A DNA stretch of 64,000 nt from Cellvibrionaceae bacterium AOL6 (GTDB taxonomy: Bacteria; Pseudomonadota; Gammaproteobacteria; Pseudomonadales; Cellvibrionaceae). The position numbers and the translations under genes are program-made. Numbering within the stretch: the first letter of the stretch is position 1; every line of letters starts with the position of its first letter. The DNA lies in contig NOXC01000004.1 of the NCBI GenBank assembly GCA_003265435.1, positions 124,001 to 188,000 of the forward strand, written 5' to 3'. Positions 1-8,951 of the stretch are shown piece by piece. A model generated the notes under the pieces. The model worked only from the letters and a program-made list of their open reading frames with translations. It did not search any database and was not told the origin of the DNA.

Positions 1-1659
1 CTCAGCATGCACACCGGTATCGATGCCAACAACGTCCATCAAGTAGGCCGGACCCATTGGCCAACCCCATCGCTCCATCACCTTATCGACATGCTGAAAA
101 TCAGCGCCATCACGCAGCAATTGCGCAAAGCCGGCAAAGTACGGAAACAACACGCGATTCACTAGAAAGCCCGGACAATCGTTCACTACCACCACTTTTT
201 TGCCCAACGACAAACCGTAGGCGACCGTTCTGGCAATGGCTTCATCCGAGCTCTTTTCGCCACGAATCACTTCGACCAGCGGCATGCGGTGAACCGGGTT
301 GAAAAAATGCATCCCACAGAAATTTTCAGGACGCTTGAGGCCCTGGGCAAGACGCGTAATGGAAATCGTCGAGGTGTTCGAGCACAGTACCGCGTCGTCG
401 CGCATGCGTCCTTCAACTTCAGAGAGCACCGCTTCCTTCACCTTGAGGTTCTCAACCACAGCCTCTACGACCACATCGACACCCTCAAAGCCGTCGTAGC
501 TCAAGGTAGGTCGGATACGCCCCATGGTTTTAGCCATTTCGAGGTGAGTAATTTTGCCGCGCTCAACTTGTTTAGCGAGCAGCTTGGAGGCCTCATCCAG
601 CCCTAACTGCAAGCCACTTTCCGCAATGTCTTTCATCAAGATGGGTGTGGATTTGCAGGCCGATTGGTAGGCAATACCGCCACCCATAATACCCGCGCCC
701 AGCACCGCTGCCTGGGAGACAGGTGCTGCCGATTTACTGGCGTGAGATTTGGCAAATTTACCCAGCACCTGGTCGGCAAGGAACAAGCCGACCAACGATT
801 GCGCCACCTCACCCTGAGCGAGGTCAGTGAAGGTGCGCGCCTCAACATTCAATGCATCGTCACGACCAAATTTGGCCGCGTTTTGCATGGCCTGAATGGC
901 GGCCACCGGTGCGGGGTAGTTTCGACCCGCCTGTGCCTTCACAAAAGCCTTCGAACTTTCGAACGAAAGGATGGATTCCATATCGTTATGGCGTAAAGGG
1001 GCTTTTTTCTGCTCCCGGCGCGCCTGGTAGTTCATTTCTCCGCTCACTGCGGCACGGAGAACACGCAGCCCGCTTTCAATCAGCTTATCCGCTTCGACCA
1101 CGCCATCGACGACGCCATCGGCTCGCGCTTTCTCCGCGGGATTTTCTTTCCCTCCAGCAATCCATTCGACAGCCACATCGACACCCGCCAAACGTGGTAG
1201 ACGAACGGTGCCACCCCAGCCGGGAATGATGCCCAACTTCGTTTCCGGTAACCCCAACTTCGCACCCGGGGCCGCCAGGCGATAATCGCACGCAAGGCAA
1301 AACTCCATACCGCCACCCAGCGCATAACCATTGACGGCCACAACAGTGGGGAACGGCAGAGACTCCAAACGTGTAAAGCTCGCATTGTTGCTCGACAGGT
1401 GTGCCAGAATCGCGGCTTCACCCTCGGCGAAGACGGAACCGAACTCCTTGATATCCGCGCCGACAACGAAGCTGTCTTTGCCGCTGCTAATGAGCAGGCC
1501 ACGAACACGGTCATCGCGCTCGAGCACATCAAGCACATCGTTGAGTTCCGACATGGCAGCAAGATTGAATTTATTTACGGACTCACCCTGCAAGTCGAAC
1601 ACAAGGTGACACAAACCTTCATCGAGCGCGGAGAGCTCAAAGGCCTTCCCTTTATACAT
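1..1659 (-). CDS. fadB: Fatty-acid oxidation complex alpha subunit FadB (5' part, runs off the window)
   Basis: Multifunctional beta-oxidation enzyme: an enoyl-CoA hydratase/isomerase domain followed by 3-hydroxyacyl-CoA dehydrogenase, normally paired with thiolase FadA. The frame is open from the ATG at 1659 to the left window edge, giving the first 553 residues of about 715. The hydratase domain shows [10 protein letters not shown] and [16 protein letters not shown], placing the two catalytic glutamates at residues 119 and 139, the same numbers as in E. coli FadB. A Rossmann motif [10 protein letters not shown] lies near residue 320, and the dehydrogenase motif [14 protein letters not shown] carries the catalytic His at about 457. 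The start is preceded by GAGAGG. fadA would be expected beyond the left edge. No operator was recognised upstream. Confidence 0.96.
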   Translation of the reverse strand, partial: MYKGKAFELSALDEGLCHLVFDLQGESVNKFNLAAMSELNDVLDVLERDDRVRGLLISSGKDSFVVGADIKEFGSVFAEGEAAILAHLSSNNASFTRLESLPFPTVVAVNGYALGGGMEFCLACDYRLAAPGAKLGLPETKLGIIPGWGGTVRLPRLAGVDVAVEWIAGGKENPAEKARADGVVDGVVEADKLIESGLRVLRAAVSGEMNYQARREQKKAPLRHNDMESILSFESSKAFVKAQAGRNYPAPVAAIQAMQNAAKFGRDDALNVEARTFTDLAQGEVAQSLVGLFLADQVLGKFAKSHASKSAAPVSQAAVLGAGIMGGGIAYQSACKSTPILMKDIAESGLQLGLDEASKLLAKQVERGKITHLEMAKTMGRIRPTLSYDGFEGVDVVVEAVVENLKVKEAVLSEVEGRMRDDAVLCSNTSTISITRLAQGLKRPENFCGMHFFNPVHRMPLVEVIRGEKSSDEAIARTVAYGLSLGKKVVVVNDCPGFLVNRVLFPYFAGFAQLLRDGADFQHVDKVMERWGWPMGPAYLMDVVGIDTGVHAE

Positions 1660-1824
1660 ATGGACCTCTCAAACCTGTCATTTTTTATTAATCGCGCAGT
1701 GACACTCAGACCCACCCGAATCGACACGGGCGGCGCAGTAGATCAATAAAGTATGGATGAGAAGATGCTGAAATTACAGGCGAAAGCGATCAATTCACCG
1801 GGCAAATTGCGCCAGTATTAAAAA

Positions 1825-2409
1825 TCACTCAGGAAAGGAAACACTGACGACACGGCAGACATGCTCACTGGAGCTATTGCGGAAACTGTGCGCACGCCTA
1901 AGCGAAAAATTGAAGCCATCCCCTTCATGCAGCAGATATTCCACGCCCTCCAAAATCAACTCCAGCGTACCGGCAACGACCATGCCGGCGATAATGCCGT
2001 CGTGGACCATCCACTCCGAACTGACCCGCGCACCCGGGGAGTAGCTCTGGCTGGCCAAGTAGGCACCGCTTTGCTGCCCCTCAGAGAGCGGCATAATAAA
2101 GTAGTCCGTGTCGTTCTTGTGGATATGGACGAAATGCTCGCGCCGATAAATAGACGGGCTCACCTCCAAATCCTCAGAGAAAAACTCCTGCATGGACATG
2201 GGAATGGCTGTGAGGATTTTTTCGAGCGAGGCCACCGAAGGGCTGACCCGGCCCTGCTCGATGTTGGACAAGGTCCCGTTGGTTACCTGCGCTCGACGCG
2301 CCAGCTCCCGCTGGGACAGACCCATTTTTTCACGCACAAAGCGCAGACGCTCGCCGACCAGACCGGAAAGCATGCCCCCTTGTTGAGGTGCGCCTGAACC
2401 CCCGCTCAT
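1825..2409 (-). CDS. XRE-family regulator with C-terminal cupin domain
   Basis: A 194-residue transcriptional regulator. An XRE helix-turn-helix lies at about residues 18-72 (RLRFVREKMGLSQRELARRA followed by NGTLSNIEQGRVSPSVASL). A cupin sensor domain lies at about 115-190, with GARVSSEW, GTLELILEG and EGDGFNF. This is the PuuR-like layout, in which a small metabolite usually binds the cupin; the ligand here is unknown. The start ATG overlaps the TGA of the upstream ketoacyl synthase gene (ATGA), so the two are translationally coupled. By inference it controls that gene and perhaps fadB downstream. M13 is an alternative start. Confidence 0.85.
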   Translation of the reverse strand: MSGGSGAPQQGGMLSGLVGERLRFVREKMGLSQRELARRAQVTNGTLSNIEQGRVSPSVASLEKILTAIPMSMQEFFSEDLEVSPSIYRREHFVHIHKNDTDYFIMPLSEGQQSGAYLASQSYSPGARVSSEWMVHDGIIAGMVVAGTLELILEGVEYLLHEGDGFNFSLRRAHSFRNSSSEHVCRVVSVSFPE

Positions 2410-4256
2410 CAGAAGCCCTCAAACCCCTCGGTCTGAGTAAGATCAACAGGCTTTGCAAACCCCGGAAAGTGGATTGCGGAGGTCGTGGTTTCGATCGCCG
2501 TCTCATCAATCAAATGCGTACCGAAGTGATAGTGAGGCTGCAATTCGCCCCGATCTGCGGCGTCGAGATAGTGGTCTCGCTGTGCGCGCACCACCTCATT
2601 GCGATGCTGCCACTTCAGCAACTGATCCGCACCATGGCGGCGACTGAGGTATTGCTCAACCGCACCCGGCGCAAACACCGTGGCGGTGGCGTTGTTGCCC
2701 CCGAAGCCTTTCGAATTGAGGAAAGCCACTTTAAAGTCGGAGGCGTCGCGTTGTGCATCGGTAATGCGGATATCCAACCGTTCGCTGAACACGTCGCCTG
2801 CAACCCCATCAATGGTCTTGATTCCAGGCAGGACGCCGTGGGCGAACACACCCAAAGAACATGCGAGCTGGTCGCCACTGGCCGGACCTAACGAATGCCC
2901 GAGGTAGGATTTCACGGCCGCGACAGGCCATGAGTCAATGCCGAAGGCACGTGCTACGTGATCAAAGATCTGGCTTTCGGTGACACGGTTGGCCGGCGTG
3001 CTGCTTCCGTGGGCCTGGATAAAGCTATGGCGCCTGACCGCCTCTTCACCCAGTAGCGTATTCGCTAGCCCCACCGCTTTCGCCATAGTGAGGTAGTTCC
3101 CGGCACCGGGCGCAGAAATCGATTTTTTAAAGCCATCCGCATTCACGTAGACGCCTGGCACCGCACCATAGATTTCAGCACCAAGTTCCAGCGCAAGATC
3201 GTCGGCCATCAGCACGATGTACTGTGCCGACTCTGCAATCGTGAAACCGCAATTCTCTGCAAAAGGTCGGCTCGCCCGGCGATAGTCTGGCGTCGACACG
3301 CCATCGAGTTTGCACAGCTCATCGTCGGTTGCCAACGCACTCATGGCGGCAAAACCATCAATCACTTCTGGAATAATGGGGGCTTCGCTACATCCCACCA
3401 CCGCAACACGACTCCTGCCCCGACGTATATCCTCAACCGCCCAGCGCAGATTGTACAGGAAGGTGGCACAGGCCCCCGTAACCGCTCCCGTGGCGCCCAG
3501 GCTGCCGAGCACATAGGCGTTGGTGAAATCAGCGGGCATGCTCGTAAAGCCCATAGATAACTGTTTGGATGTCGCGCGCTTGCCGAGAATGCGCGAGGAC
3601 AAGAGGCCTCCAAAGCCCGGTCCATCCAATTGACTCATCACACTACTGCTGTACACAGAGACCGCATCGGGATCGACGCGCTCCATGAGCGACTGCCAGG
3701 AAAAACCGAGCGAGTTCAAGGCATCTGACGCCCCCATCACAGACATTTGCAGCCCGCGCGGATGGTGAGTCGACTTGTAATACGCGCCCGGATCGAAACC
3801 GCTGGGCAATTGACCTGCCGCCTTGACAGCCATGCTGTCCAACACGCTGACGCGCGCCTCCATCGGGCCGCGCACCGTGACGCGAAAACGCCTGCCCTCC
3901 TCGTCCAAAGGGGCGATCTCCCAGTGATCAGGTACCTTCGCGGGCATTTGTCGTGCGCTGACCTCGAAATGCACGGCCTCACTCTGAGGTCCTTCACACG
4001 CCACATTCAAAGAGGTCGGGACTGCATCGGGATCGATCAGCGCGGGCTCGAGGCGGCGAACCAATGTTCCAGCCAGGATCTCTGACTCGCTGTCAGCCGG
4101 TAATCCCATCAACGCCGCAAGGCTGCGTGTCACACCCGCTTGTCTTTCTGAATTCAGACTATCGTAGATCAAACGTTCGTAGCCACGGTGCCCTGAACTC
4201 CGGCCCGCTGGGTTGTAGCCGCCAAAGCCGACAATAAGAGGAAGTACTGATTGCAT
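2409..4256 (-). CDS. fabY: FabY-type beta-ketoacyl-ACP synthase
   Basis: Thiolase-fold condensing enzyme, 615 residues from the chosen start. It keeps the Cys-His-His triad: Cys263 in TGACATFLYN, His416 in QAHGSSTPAN and His454 in KSYLGHSLGP. The N-terminus (LIVGFGGYNPAGRSS) resembles, as I remember it, the Pseudomonas aeruginosa FabY class, which starts fatty-acid synthesis by condensing acetyl-CoA with malonyl-ACP. Its length, well above FabB/FabF (about 410), also fits FabY. The frame stays open 32 codons further up to an ATG at 4352, but that stretch does not look like the family, so the start was placed at MQSVLPLIVGFGG. The stop overlaps the start of the XRE-cupin gene. A secondary-metabolite synthase is a less likely alternative. 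Confidence 0.82.
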   Translation of the reverse strand: MQSVLPLIVGFGGYNPAGRSSGHRGYERLIYDSLNSERQAGVTRSLAALMGLPADSESEILAGTLVRRLEPALIDPDAVPTSLNVACEGPQSEAVHFEVSARQMPAKVPDHWEIAPLDEEGRRFRVTVRGPMEARVSVLDSMAVKAAGQLPSGFDPGAYYKSTHHPRGLQMSVMGASDALNSLGFSWQSLMERVDPDAVSVYSSSVMSQLDGPGFGGLLSSRILGKRATSKQLSMGFTSMPADFTNAYVLGSLGATGAVTGACATFLYNLRWAVEDIRRGRSRVAVVGCSEAPIIPEVIDGFAAMSALATDDELCKLDGVSTPDYRRASRPFAENCGFTIAESAQYIVLMADDLALELGAEIYGAVPGVYVNADGFKKSISAPGAGNYLTMAKAVGLANTLLGEEAVRRHSFIQAHGSSTPANRVTESQIFDHVARAFGIDSWPVAAVKSYLGHSLGPASGDQLACSLGVFAHGVLPGIKTIDGVAGDVFSERLDIRITDAQRDASDFKVAFLNSKGFGGNNATATVFAPGAVEQYLSRRHGADQLLKWQHRNEVVRAQRDHYLDAADRGELQPHYHFGTHLIDETAIETTTSAIHFPGFAKPVDLTQTEGFEGF

Positions 4257-4458
4257 AGGAAGTGTCTTCGCTGAGTAAGTCGTGCATCTAAAATCCATCA
4301 ATACTGCAATTCTATCGGTTTCAGCCCATGCAAATATTGGCATATCAGACATAAAACTTGCACTTTAAGACATCGAAAACTAGGATGGCGAAAATCCCCA
4401 AGCACGCCCTAACGCGCACAGACGCGAAGTTGTCGCGAAAGTGGGCAACCGAGCCAAT

Positions 4459-5544
4459 ATGCCTCAGACTTTGGACGTCGTTTTCGTCCTTTATGACAAT
4501 TTACTCTCCACCAGCCTGAGCTTGCCAATGGAACTCCTGCGCGCAGCAGAAGCCAGCGCACGTGCACGCCAGCGCCACGGGTATCTGCAAGTCCGCATTC
4601 GCTGCGCCTCCCTAGATGGCGGCCCCGTCGTCAGCCACAGCGGTATGAACATCAGCCCGGACAGCGCCGCACTCGCAGACGTAAAGCCCACAGACCAGCA
4701 ACCGCCAACGCAGGCAGCCCACAACCCGGCCGCCACGCTACGAATTCAAGACATACAGCGTGCCGACATTATTTTTCTGCCCGCACTATGGCGAAACCCC
4801 TTCCCCATAGTGCGGAAAAATGAGACCATATGCAGTTGGCTGAGCGAAATGTTTTCACGTGAAACCACCCGTATAGCGGGTGTGGGGACAGGATGCTTCT
4901 TTCTCGCCGAGGCAGGTCTACTCGACGGACGGGTCGCGACCACGCACTGGCATTTCTTTGATCGATTCGCGGACCGTTACCCCGAAGTCAAACTCAAAAC
5001 CCAATACTTCATCACCCAAAGCGGCAGGCTTTATTGCACCGGAAGCGTGAACACGCTCGCAGACCTCACCCTGCATTTTATTCGGCAAAGCTTTGGCGCA
5101 GAAATTTCGACCGAAGTGGAACGTCACTTCTTCCACGACATACGGCAAAATTACGACAAGCTGGCCCTGCTCGATGACGCACCCGACCTGCATGATGACG
5201 AGCTCGTTCTCGACACTCTAAACCTCATCCACGAACGCTATGACGAGGCGTTAGACTTCAATACACTGGCGACCCGTGCCGGCCTCAGTCGTCGCCATTT
5301 CGACCGCCGATTCAAAAAAGCGATGGGCTCCACACCCCTACACTACCTTCAAAAAACGCGTATTGAAGCCGCCAGAGACCTTCTCAAAGACAGCAACTTA
5401 AGTATTGCCGAAATCATTGAGGCTGTGGGATACAGCGACAGCGCCCACTTCGGCAAGCTCTTCCGCCAACATCACGGAACAGGGCCCAAACAGTATAGGA
5501 CAACCGTAAGAGCGAAGTTGTTCCATGCGGAACATCGACATTAG
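4459..5544 (+). CDS. GlxA-type AraC-family transcriptional regulator
   Basis: A regulator of 361 residues with an N-terminal DJ-1/PfpI-like (class I glutaminase amidotransferase-like) domain at about 1-195 and a C-terminal AraC double helix-turn-helix at about 255-350. HTH1 is LATRAGLSRRHFDRRFKKA and HTH2 is IAEIIEAVGYSDSAHFGKLF, followed by the family-typical RQHHGTGPKQYR. The PfpI domain has the nucleophile-elbow region GVGTGCFFLAEAGLLDG; in this subfamily it normally senses a ligand rather than acting as an enzyme. The ATG at 4459 was preferred to an in-frame GTG at 4441; neither has a strong ribosome binding site. It is divergent from the ketoacyl synthase gene with about 200 bp between, so it could control that promoter. 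This is inferred from position only. Confidence 0.88.
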   Translation: MPQTLDVVFVLYDNLLSTSLSLPMELLRAAEASARARQRHGYLQVRIRCASLDGGPVVSHSGMNISPDSAALADVKPTDQQPPTQAAHNPAATLRIQDIQRADIIFLPALWRNPFPIVRKNETICSWLSEMFSRETTRIAGVGTGCFFLAEAGLLDGRVATTHWHFFDRFADRYPEVKLKTQYFITQSGRLYCTGSVNTLADLTLHFIRQSFGAEISTEVERHFFHDIRQNYDKLALLDDAPDLHDDELVLDTLNLIHERYDEALDFNTLATRAGLSRRHFDRRFKKAMGSTPLHYLQKTRIEAARDLLKDSNLSIAEIIEAVGYSDSAHFGKLFRQHHGTGPKQYRTTVRAKLFHAEHRH

Positions 5545-5716
5545 CATTGCGACCGGAAAAATTTTGGAGTCACTACCTTAAGAATAAAAAACACTAAAGA
5601 AAGAACTCGATATTATCAAAAAAAGCTTGAAATAATTATTACAGAGATCAATATTAAAGACGTGGGCCCACCGAAAAAATTCGAACCGATACACCGGCAA
5701 AGACGGAGGTCAGCCT

Positions 5717-6034
5717 ATGAAATCCAATGCGGAAGTTGTCTACCGAGATCTCGACGCTTCTCCCACCCTGAATGACACGATTTACAAGCGACTCGAAAAA
5801 CTGAATCGTTTCTCAGACCAGATTATTCACAGCCGCGTCGTCCTCGATACACCGCACAAGCACAAACACAAAGGGAAGATTTTTAGAGCATCCATAGAGA
5901 TCGATGTCAAAGGCGCCCCATTACTGGTGTCCAATGATGATGAATCTATGCACATTGCCGTGCGAGATGCTTTCGAAACGATGGAGCGCAAACTTAAAGA
6001 AGACAGCTCCAGAAGGAAACAACTTCGCCATTGA
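5717..6034 (+). CDS. hpf: HPF/RaiA-family ribosome hibernation factor (short form)
   Basis: A 105-residue protein of the S30AE/HPF-RaiA fold, which binds the 30S decoding centre and silences ribosomes in stationary phase. The short length matches the gammaproteobacterial short HPF type without the dimerisation domain. The N-terminus (VVYRDLDASPTLNDTIYKRL), the HKHKHKGKIFRASIEIDV strand and the basic tail KLKEDSSRRKQLRH fit the family. A strong GGAGGT lies 8 bp before the ATG. It is not next to rpoN, the usual place of hpf in this group, so it may be a second paralogue. The rmf gene, its functional partner, lies 5 kb downstream. The 170 bp upstream is AT-rich and presumably holds its promoter. 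Confidence 0.85.
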   Translation: MKSNAEVVYRDLDASPTLNDTIYKRLEKLNRFSDQIIHSRVVLDTPHKHKHKGKIFRASIEIDVKGAPLLVSNDDESMHIAVRDAFETMERKLKEDSSRRKQLRH

Positions 6035-6084
6035 CCCTGGCCTTTGCATCTCTTTGAAAAAACGATTTTCTTGATGCAATTCAT

Positions 6085-6107
6085 AGGCTGCCCGAAGTGG
6101 GCAGCCT
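6085..6107 (+). terminator. Stem-loop downstream of the hibernation factor gene
   Basis: Perfect 9-bp stem AGGCTGCCC / GGGCAGCCT with a 5-nt loop, 51 bp after the hpf stop. It lacks a following T-run, so it may be a 3'-end stabiliser or a weak terminator rather than a classical Rho-independent one. Confidence 0.45.
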
Positions 6108-6282
6108 GGCTGAAGCACCCACCGCTCTATTCGGTCCATCCCTATATCACGCTCAAAACCCACTTTTATTTCTTCTTCTGTGTGAACACGCCGTATTATC
6201 GTCTAGACTAAGCAGAAAGGCTTTTTATTACTTTTGCACAAAGCCTTGCCGCCTTCACGAAACAGATAACGCCCTGCGTAAA

Positions 6283-6957
6283 ATGAGCACTCCTTCCATA
6301 CCCGACTGCCCTCATGGCGACACACATTGTCCGATCAATAAGGAGCTGTGCGCCCTTCGGGAAAAAGTCGAGCAGTTGAGCTCACAGGTCAATCGCGATT
6401 TTTTAACGGGTCTGTTTAATCGACAGCATATGAATACGGCGCTGGAGCAGGAAATCGAACGCACGCAGCGCAGCCTGCAACCCACCAGCCTCATACTGAT
6501 CGACGCCGATCACTTTAAGCACGTCAACGACACCTACGGACACGTCATCGGAGACAAGGTCATTGTGCTGTTGGCCGAGCAGATTCGAGCAAGCGTTCGA
6601 AAAATAGATATTGCCTGCCGCTATGGCGGAGAAGAATTCGCAGTGATACTCCCGTCAACCGCACCGGCAATGGGCCGACGGGTTGCAGAACGAATACGAG
6701 AGAACATTGAACGGAATGCGCTGCATCTGGAGGCCGGAGAGCGTTTGCATTTAACGGCGAGCATCGGTGTTGCCAGCATTCATCATTCCCGTGCCATTAA
6801 TGCGGAACAATTTCTCGAGCTTGCCGATGAACAGCTGTACAAAGCCAAGCACGAGGGCCGGAACCGCGTCGCGCAAGCCCCATGGAAAACCGACAATAGT
6901 ACGGTATCCTCTGAGGAAAAAGACGCGCTGTTCGGCCCCACTTCGGGCGACGCCTAG
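6283..6957 (+). CDS. Small GGDEF diguanylate cyclase with Cys/His-rich N-terminus
   Basis: A 224-residue protein that by family makes cyclic-di-GMP from two GTP. The GGDEF domain covers about residues 45-205. It has the active-site signature RYGGEEF, the start motif [12 protein letters not shown], a metal-binding [14 protein letters not shown], and an inhibitory I-site RKID five residues before GGEEF, so product inhibition is expected. There is no transmembrane segment or classical sensor domain. The first 25 residues hold a cluster of Cys9, His11, His15, Cys16 and Cys23 that could bind a metal or respond to redox. The open frame reaches back to 6097, but MSTPSIPDC was taken as the start because the upstream part looks non-coding; no good ribosome binding site is seen. 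The stop shares a CTAG with the convergent uvrB stop. Confidence 0.88.
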   Translation: MSTPSIPDCPHGDTHCPINKELCALREKVEQLSSQVNRDFLTGLFNRQHMNTALEQEIERTQRSLQPTSLILIDADHFKHVNDTYGHVIGDKVIVLLAEQIRASVRKIDIACRYGGEEFAVILPSTAPAMGRRVAERIRENIERNALHLEAGERLHLTASIGVASIHHSRAINAEQFLELADEQLYKAKHEGRNRVAQAPWKTDNSTVSSEEKDALFGPTSGDA

Positions 6958-8951
6958 GTTTGCTGTTTCAAGCGCGCAATTTCATCTCTGAGCTGGGCGG
7001 CCTTCTCAAACTCTAAGTCTTTGGCGGCTTGCTGCATGGCCTTTTCGAGCGTGTCCATTTTTTGCCATACATCGCCATCCCCTTCCAGCAAAGCCTCGTA
7101 GTGCGCTTTTTGATCCTTGACCCGCGACTTGCCTTTACCCTTGGTTTTGACCTTGTACACACCCTCCATGATGTCCGCGACTTTTTTATCGATCCCCTGC
7201 GGGACGATATTATTTGCCTCATTAAACGCGAGCTGTTTTTCCCGACGGCGCGCGGTTTCGTCAAGAGCCCGCTGCATGGAACCAGTGATTCTGTCCGCGT
7301 ATAAAATAGCCCGGCCCTGCACATTTCGGGCGGCACGCCCTATCGTCTGAATGAGCGACCGATCAGAGCGCAAGAACCCCTCCTTGTCGGCATCGAGAAT
7401 GGCCACCAAGGAGACTTCCGGCATATCCAGCCCCTCCCGCAAGAGGTTAATACCCACCAGCACATCAAACTCACCCAGGCGCAAATCACGAATAATCTCG
7501 ATTCGCTCAACCGTATCGATATCCGAATGCAAATACCTCACCTTAACTCCGTGGTCCATCAAAAAGTCGGTGAGGTCTTCAGCCATCCGCTTCGTCAGCA
7601 CTGTGATAAGGACGCGTGTGCCCTGCTCCACCGTGCGATGAATTTCACTTAATACATCATCGACCTGTGTTCCGGCTGGCCGCACTTCCACCTCCGGATC
7701 CACCAGACCTGTTGGCCGTACCACTTGCTCCACCAAAGCATCCTGATGATTTTTTTCATAGTCACCGGGTGTTGCCGATACCATAATCATCTGCGGCGCA
7801 CGCTGCTCCCACTCCTCGAATCGCATGGGCCGATTATCCAACGCGGATGGCAAACGGAACCCATATTCAACGAGGGTTTCCTTACGAGAGCGATCGCCCT
7901 TGTACATACCGCCAATTTGCGGAATGGTCACATGCGACTCATCAATCACCAGCAGAGCATTTTTTGGAAGGTAATCAAACAATGTGGGGGGTGGCGCACC
8001 CGAGGGCCGACCACTTAGATACCGGCTGTAATTTTCAATACCATTGCAATACCCGAGCTCACGCATCATTTCGATATCATAGCGTGTACGCTGCTCGAGG
8101 CGTTGAGCCTCGACGAGCTTGCCGGCATCATTCAGTTGCTTCAGCCTTTCAGCCATCTCTTCCTTGATTTGATCTACGGCAGCAAGAATGCGCTCTCTCG
8201 GCGTTACGTAATGTGTTTTGGGATGAATCGTGACCCGGCTCAATTTGCCGAGCATCTCCCCTGTCAAAGGGTCAAATACAGAAATGTTTTCGATTTCATC
8301 ATCAAACAGTTCGATGCGAATCGCATTTTGCTCTGAATCTGCGGGGAAAACATCAACCACGTCTCCACGTACTCGATAGGTGCCTCGACGAAAATCGATA
8401 TCATTGCGCTCATACTGCAGCTCAGCAAGTCGGCGCAGTATGGCCCGTTGATCGATCGGCTCCCCGACCACAACATGCAACAGCATTTTCATGTACAGCT
8501 CGGGATCACCCAAACCATAAATAGCCGACACCGTCGCCACAATGATCGCGTCCTCGCGTTCGAGCAGCGCTTTAGTTGCACTCAAACGCATCTGCTCCAC
8601 GTGTTCGTTAATCGATGCGTCTTTTTCGATAAAGGTGTCCGAAGCCGGTACATACGCCTCGGGTTGATAGTAGTCGTAGTACGACACAAAATACTCGACG
8701 GAGTTGTTTGGAAAAAACTCTTTAAATTCGCCGTAGAGCTGAGCCGCAAGCGTTTTGTTATGCGCCATCACCAGAGTCGGTCTTTGCACCTGCTCGATGA
8801 CGTTGGCCACGGTGTAGGTTTTACCGGAGCCGGTCACACCCAGCAGTGTCTGGTAGGCCAACCCACTTTGAATACCTTCAACGAGGGAGGCGATCGCCGA
8901 AACCTGGTCACCTGCGGGTTGATATTTTGAGTGTAATTTAAAGGCTTTCAT
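6954..8951 (-). CDS. uvrB: UvrABC excision nuclease subunit UvrB
   Basis: Nucleotide excision repair helicase-like subunit of 665 residues, which verifies damage delivered by UvrA and recruits UvrC. Visible are Walker A GVTGSGKT near residue 38, the beta-hairpin sequence [12 protein letters not shown], helicase motifs including [11 protein letters not shown] and [28 protein letters not shown] (motif VI), and the C-terminal UVR motif [15 protein letters not shown] that contacts UvrC. The start [12 protein letters not shown] was chosen over an in-frame ATG at 8978 by family comparison. The start codon overlaps the rlmKL stop (ATGA), so the two are probably translationally coupled. No LexA-type CTGT-N8-ACAG box was found before the pair. 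Confidence 0.97.
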   Translation of the reverse strand: MKAFKLHSKYQPAGDQVSAIASLVEGIQSGLAYQTLLGVTGSGKTYTVANVIEQVQRPTLVMAHNKTLAAQLYGEFKEFFPNNSVEYFVSYYDYYQPEAYVPASDTFIEKDASINEHVEQMRLSATKALLEREDAIIVATVSAIYGLGDPELYMKMLLHVVVGEPIDQRAILRRLAELQYERNDIDFRRGTYRVRGDVVDVFPADSEQNAIRIELFDDEIENISVFDPLTGEMLGKLSRVTIHPKTHYVTPRERILAAVDQIKEEMAERLKQLNDAGKLVEAQRLEQRTRYDIEMMRELGYCNGIENYSRYLSGRPSGAPPPTLFDYLPKNALLVIDESHVTIPQIGGMYKGDRSRKETLVEYGFRLPSALDNRPMRFEEWEQRAPQMIMVSATPGDYEKNHQDALVEQVVRPTGLVDPEVEVRPAGTQVDDVLSEIHRTVEQGTRVLITVLTKRMAEDLTDFLMDHGVKVRYLHSDIDTVERIEIIRDLRLGEFDVLVGINLLREGLDMPEVSLVAILDADKEGFLRSDRSLIQTIGRAARNVQGRAILYADRITGSMQRALDETARRREKQLAFNEANNIVPQGIDKKVADIMEGVYKVKTKGKGKSRVKDQKAHYEALLEGDGDVWQKMDTLEKAMQQAAKDLEFEKAAQLRDEIARLKQQT

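Noticed and set aside
4330-4341. Palindrome-like GCAAATATTGGC upstream of the ketoacyl synthase
   Set aside because: Arms are imperfect and AT-rich; expected by chance, and no promoter fits around it.
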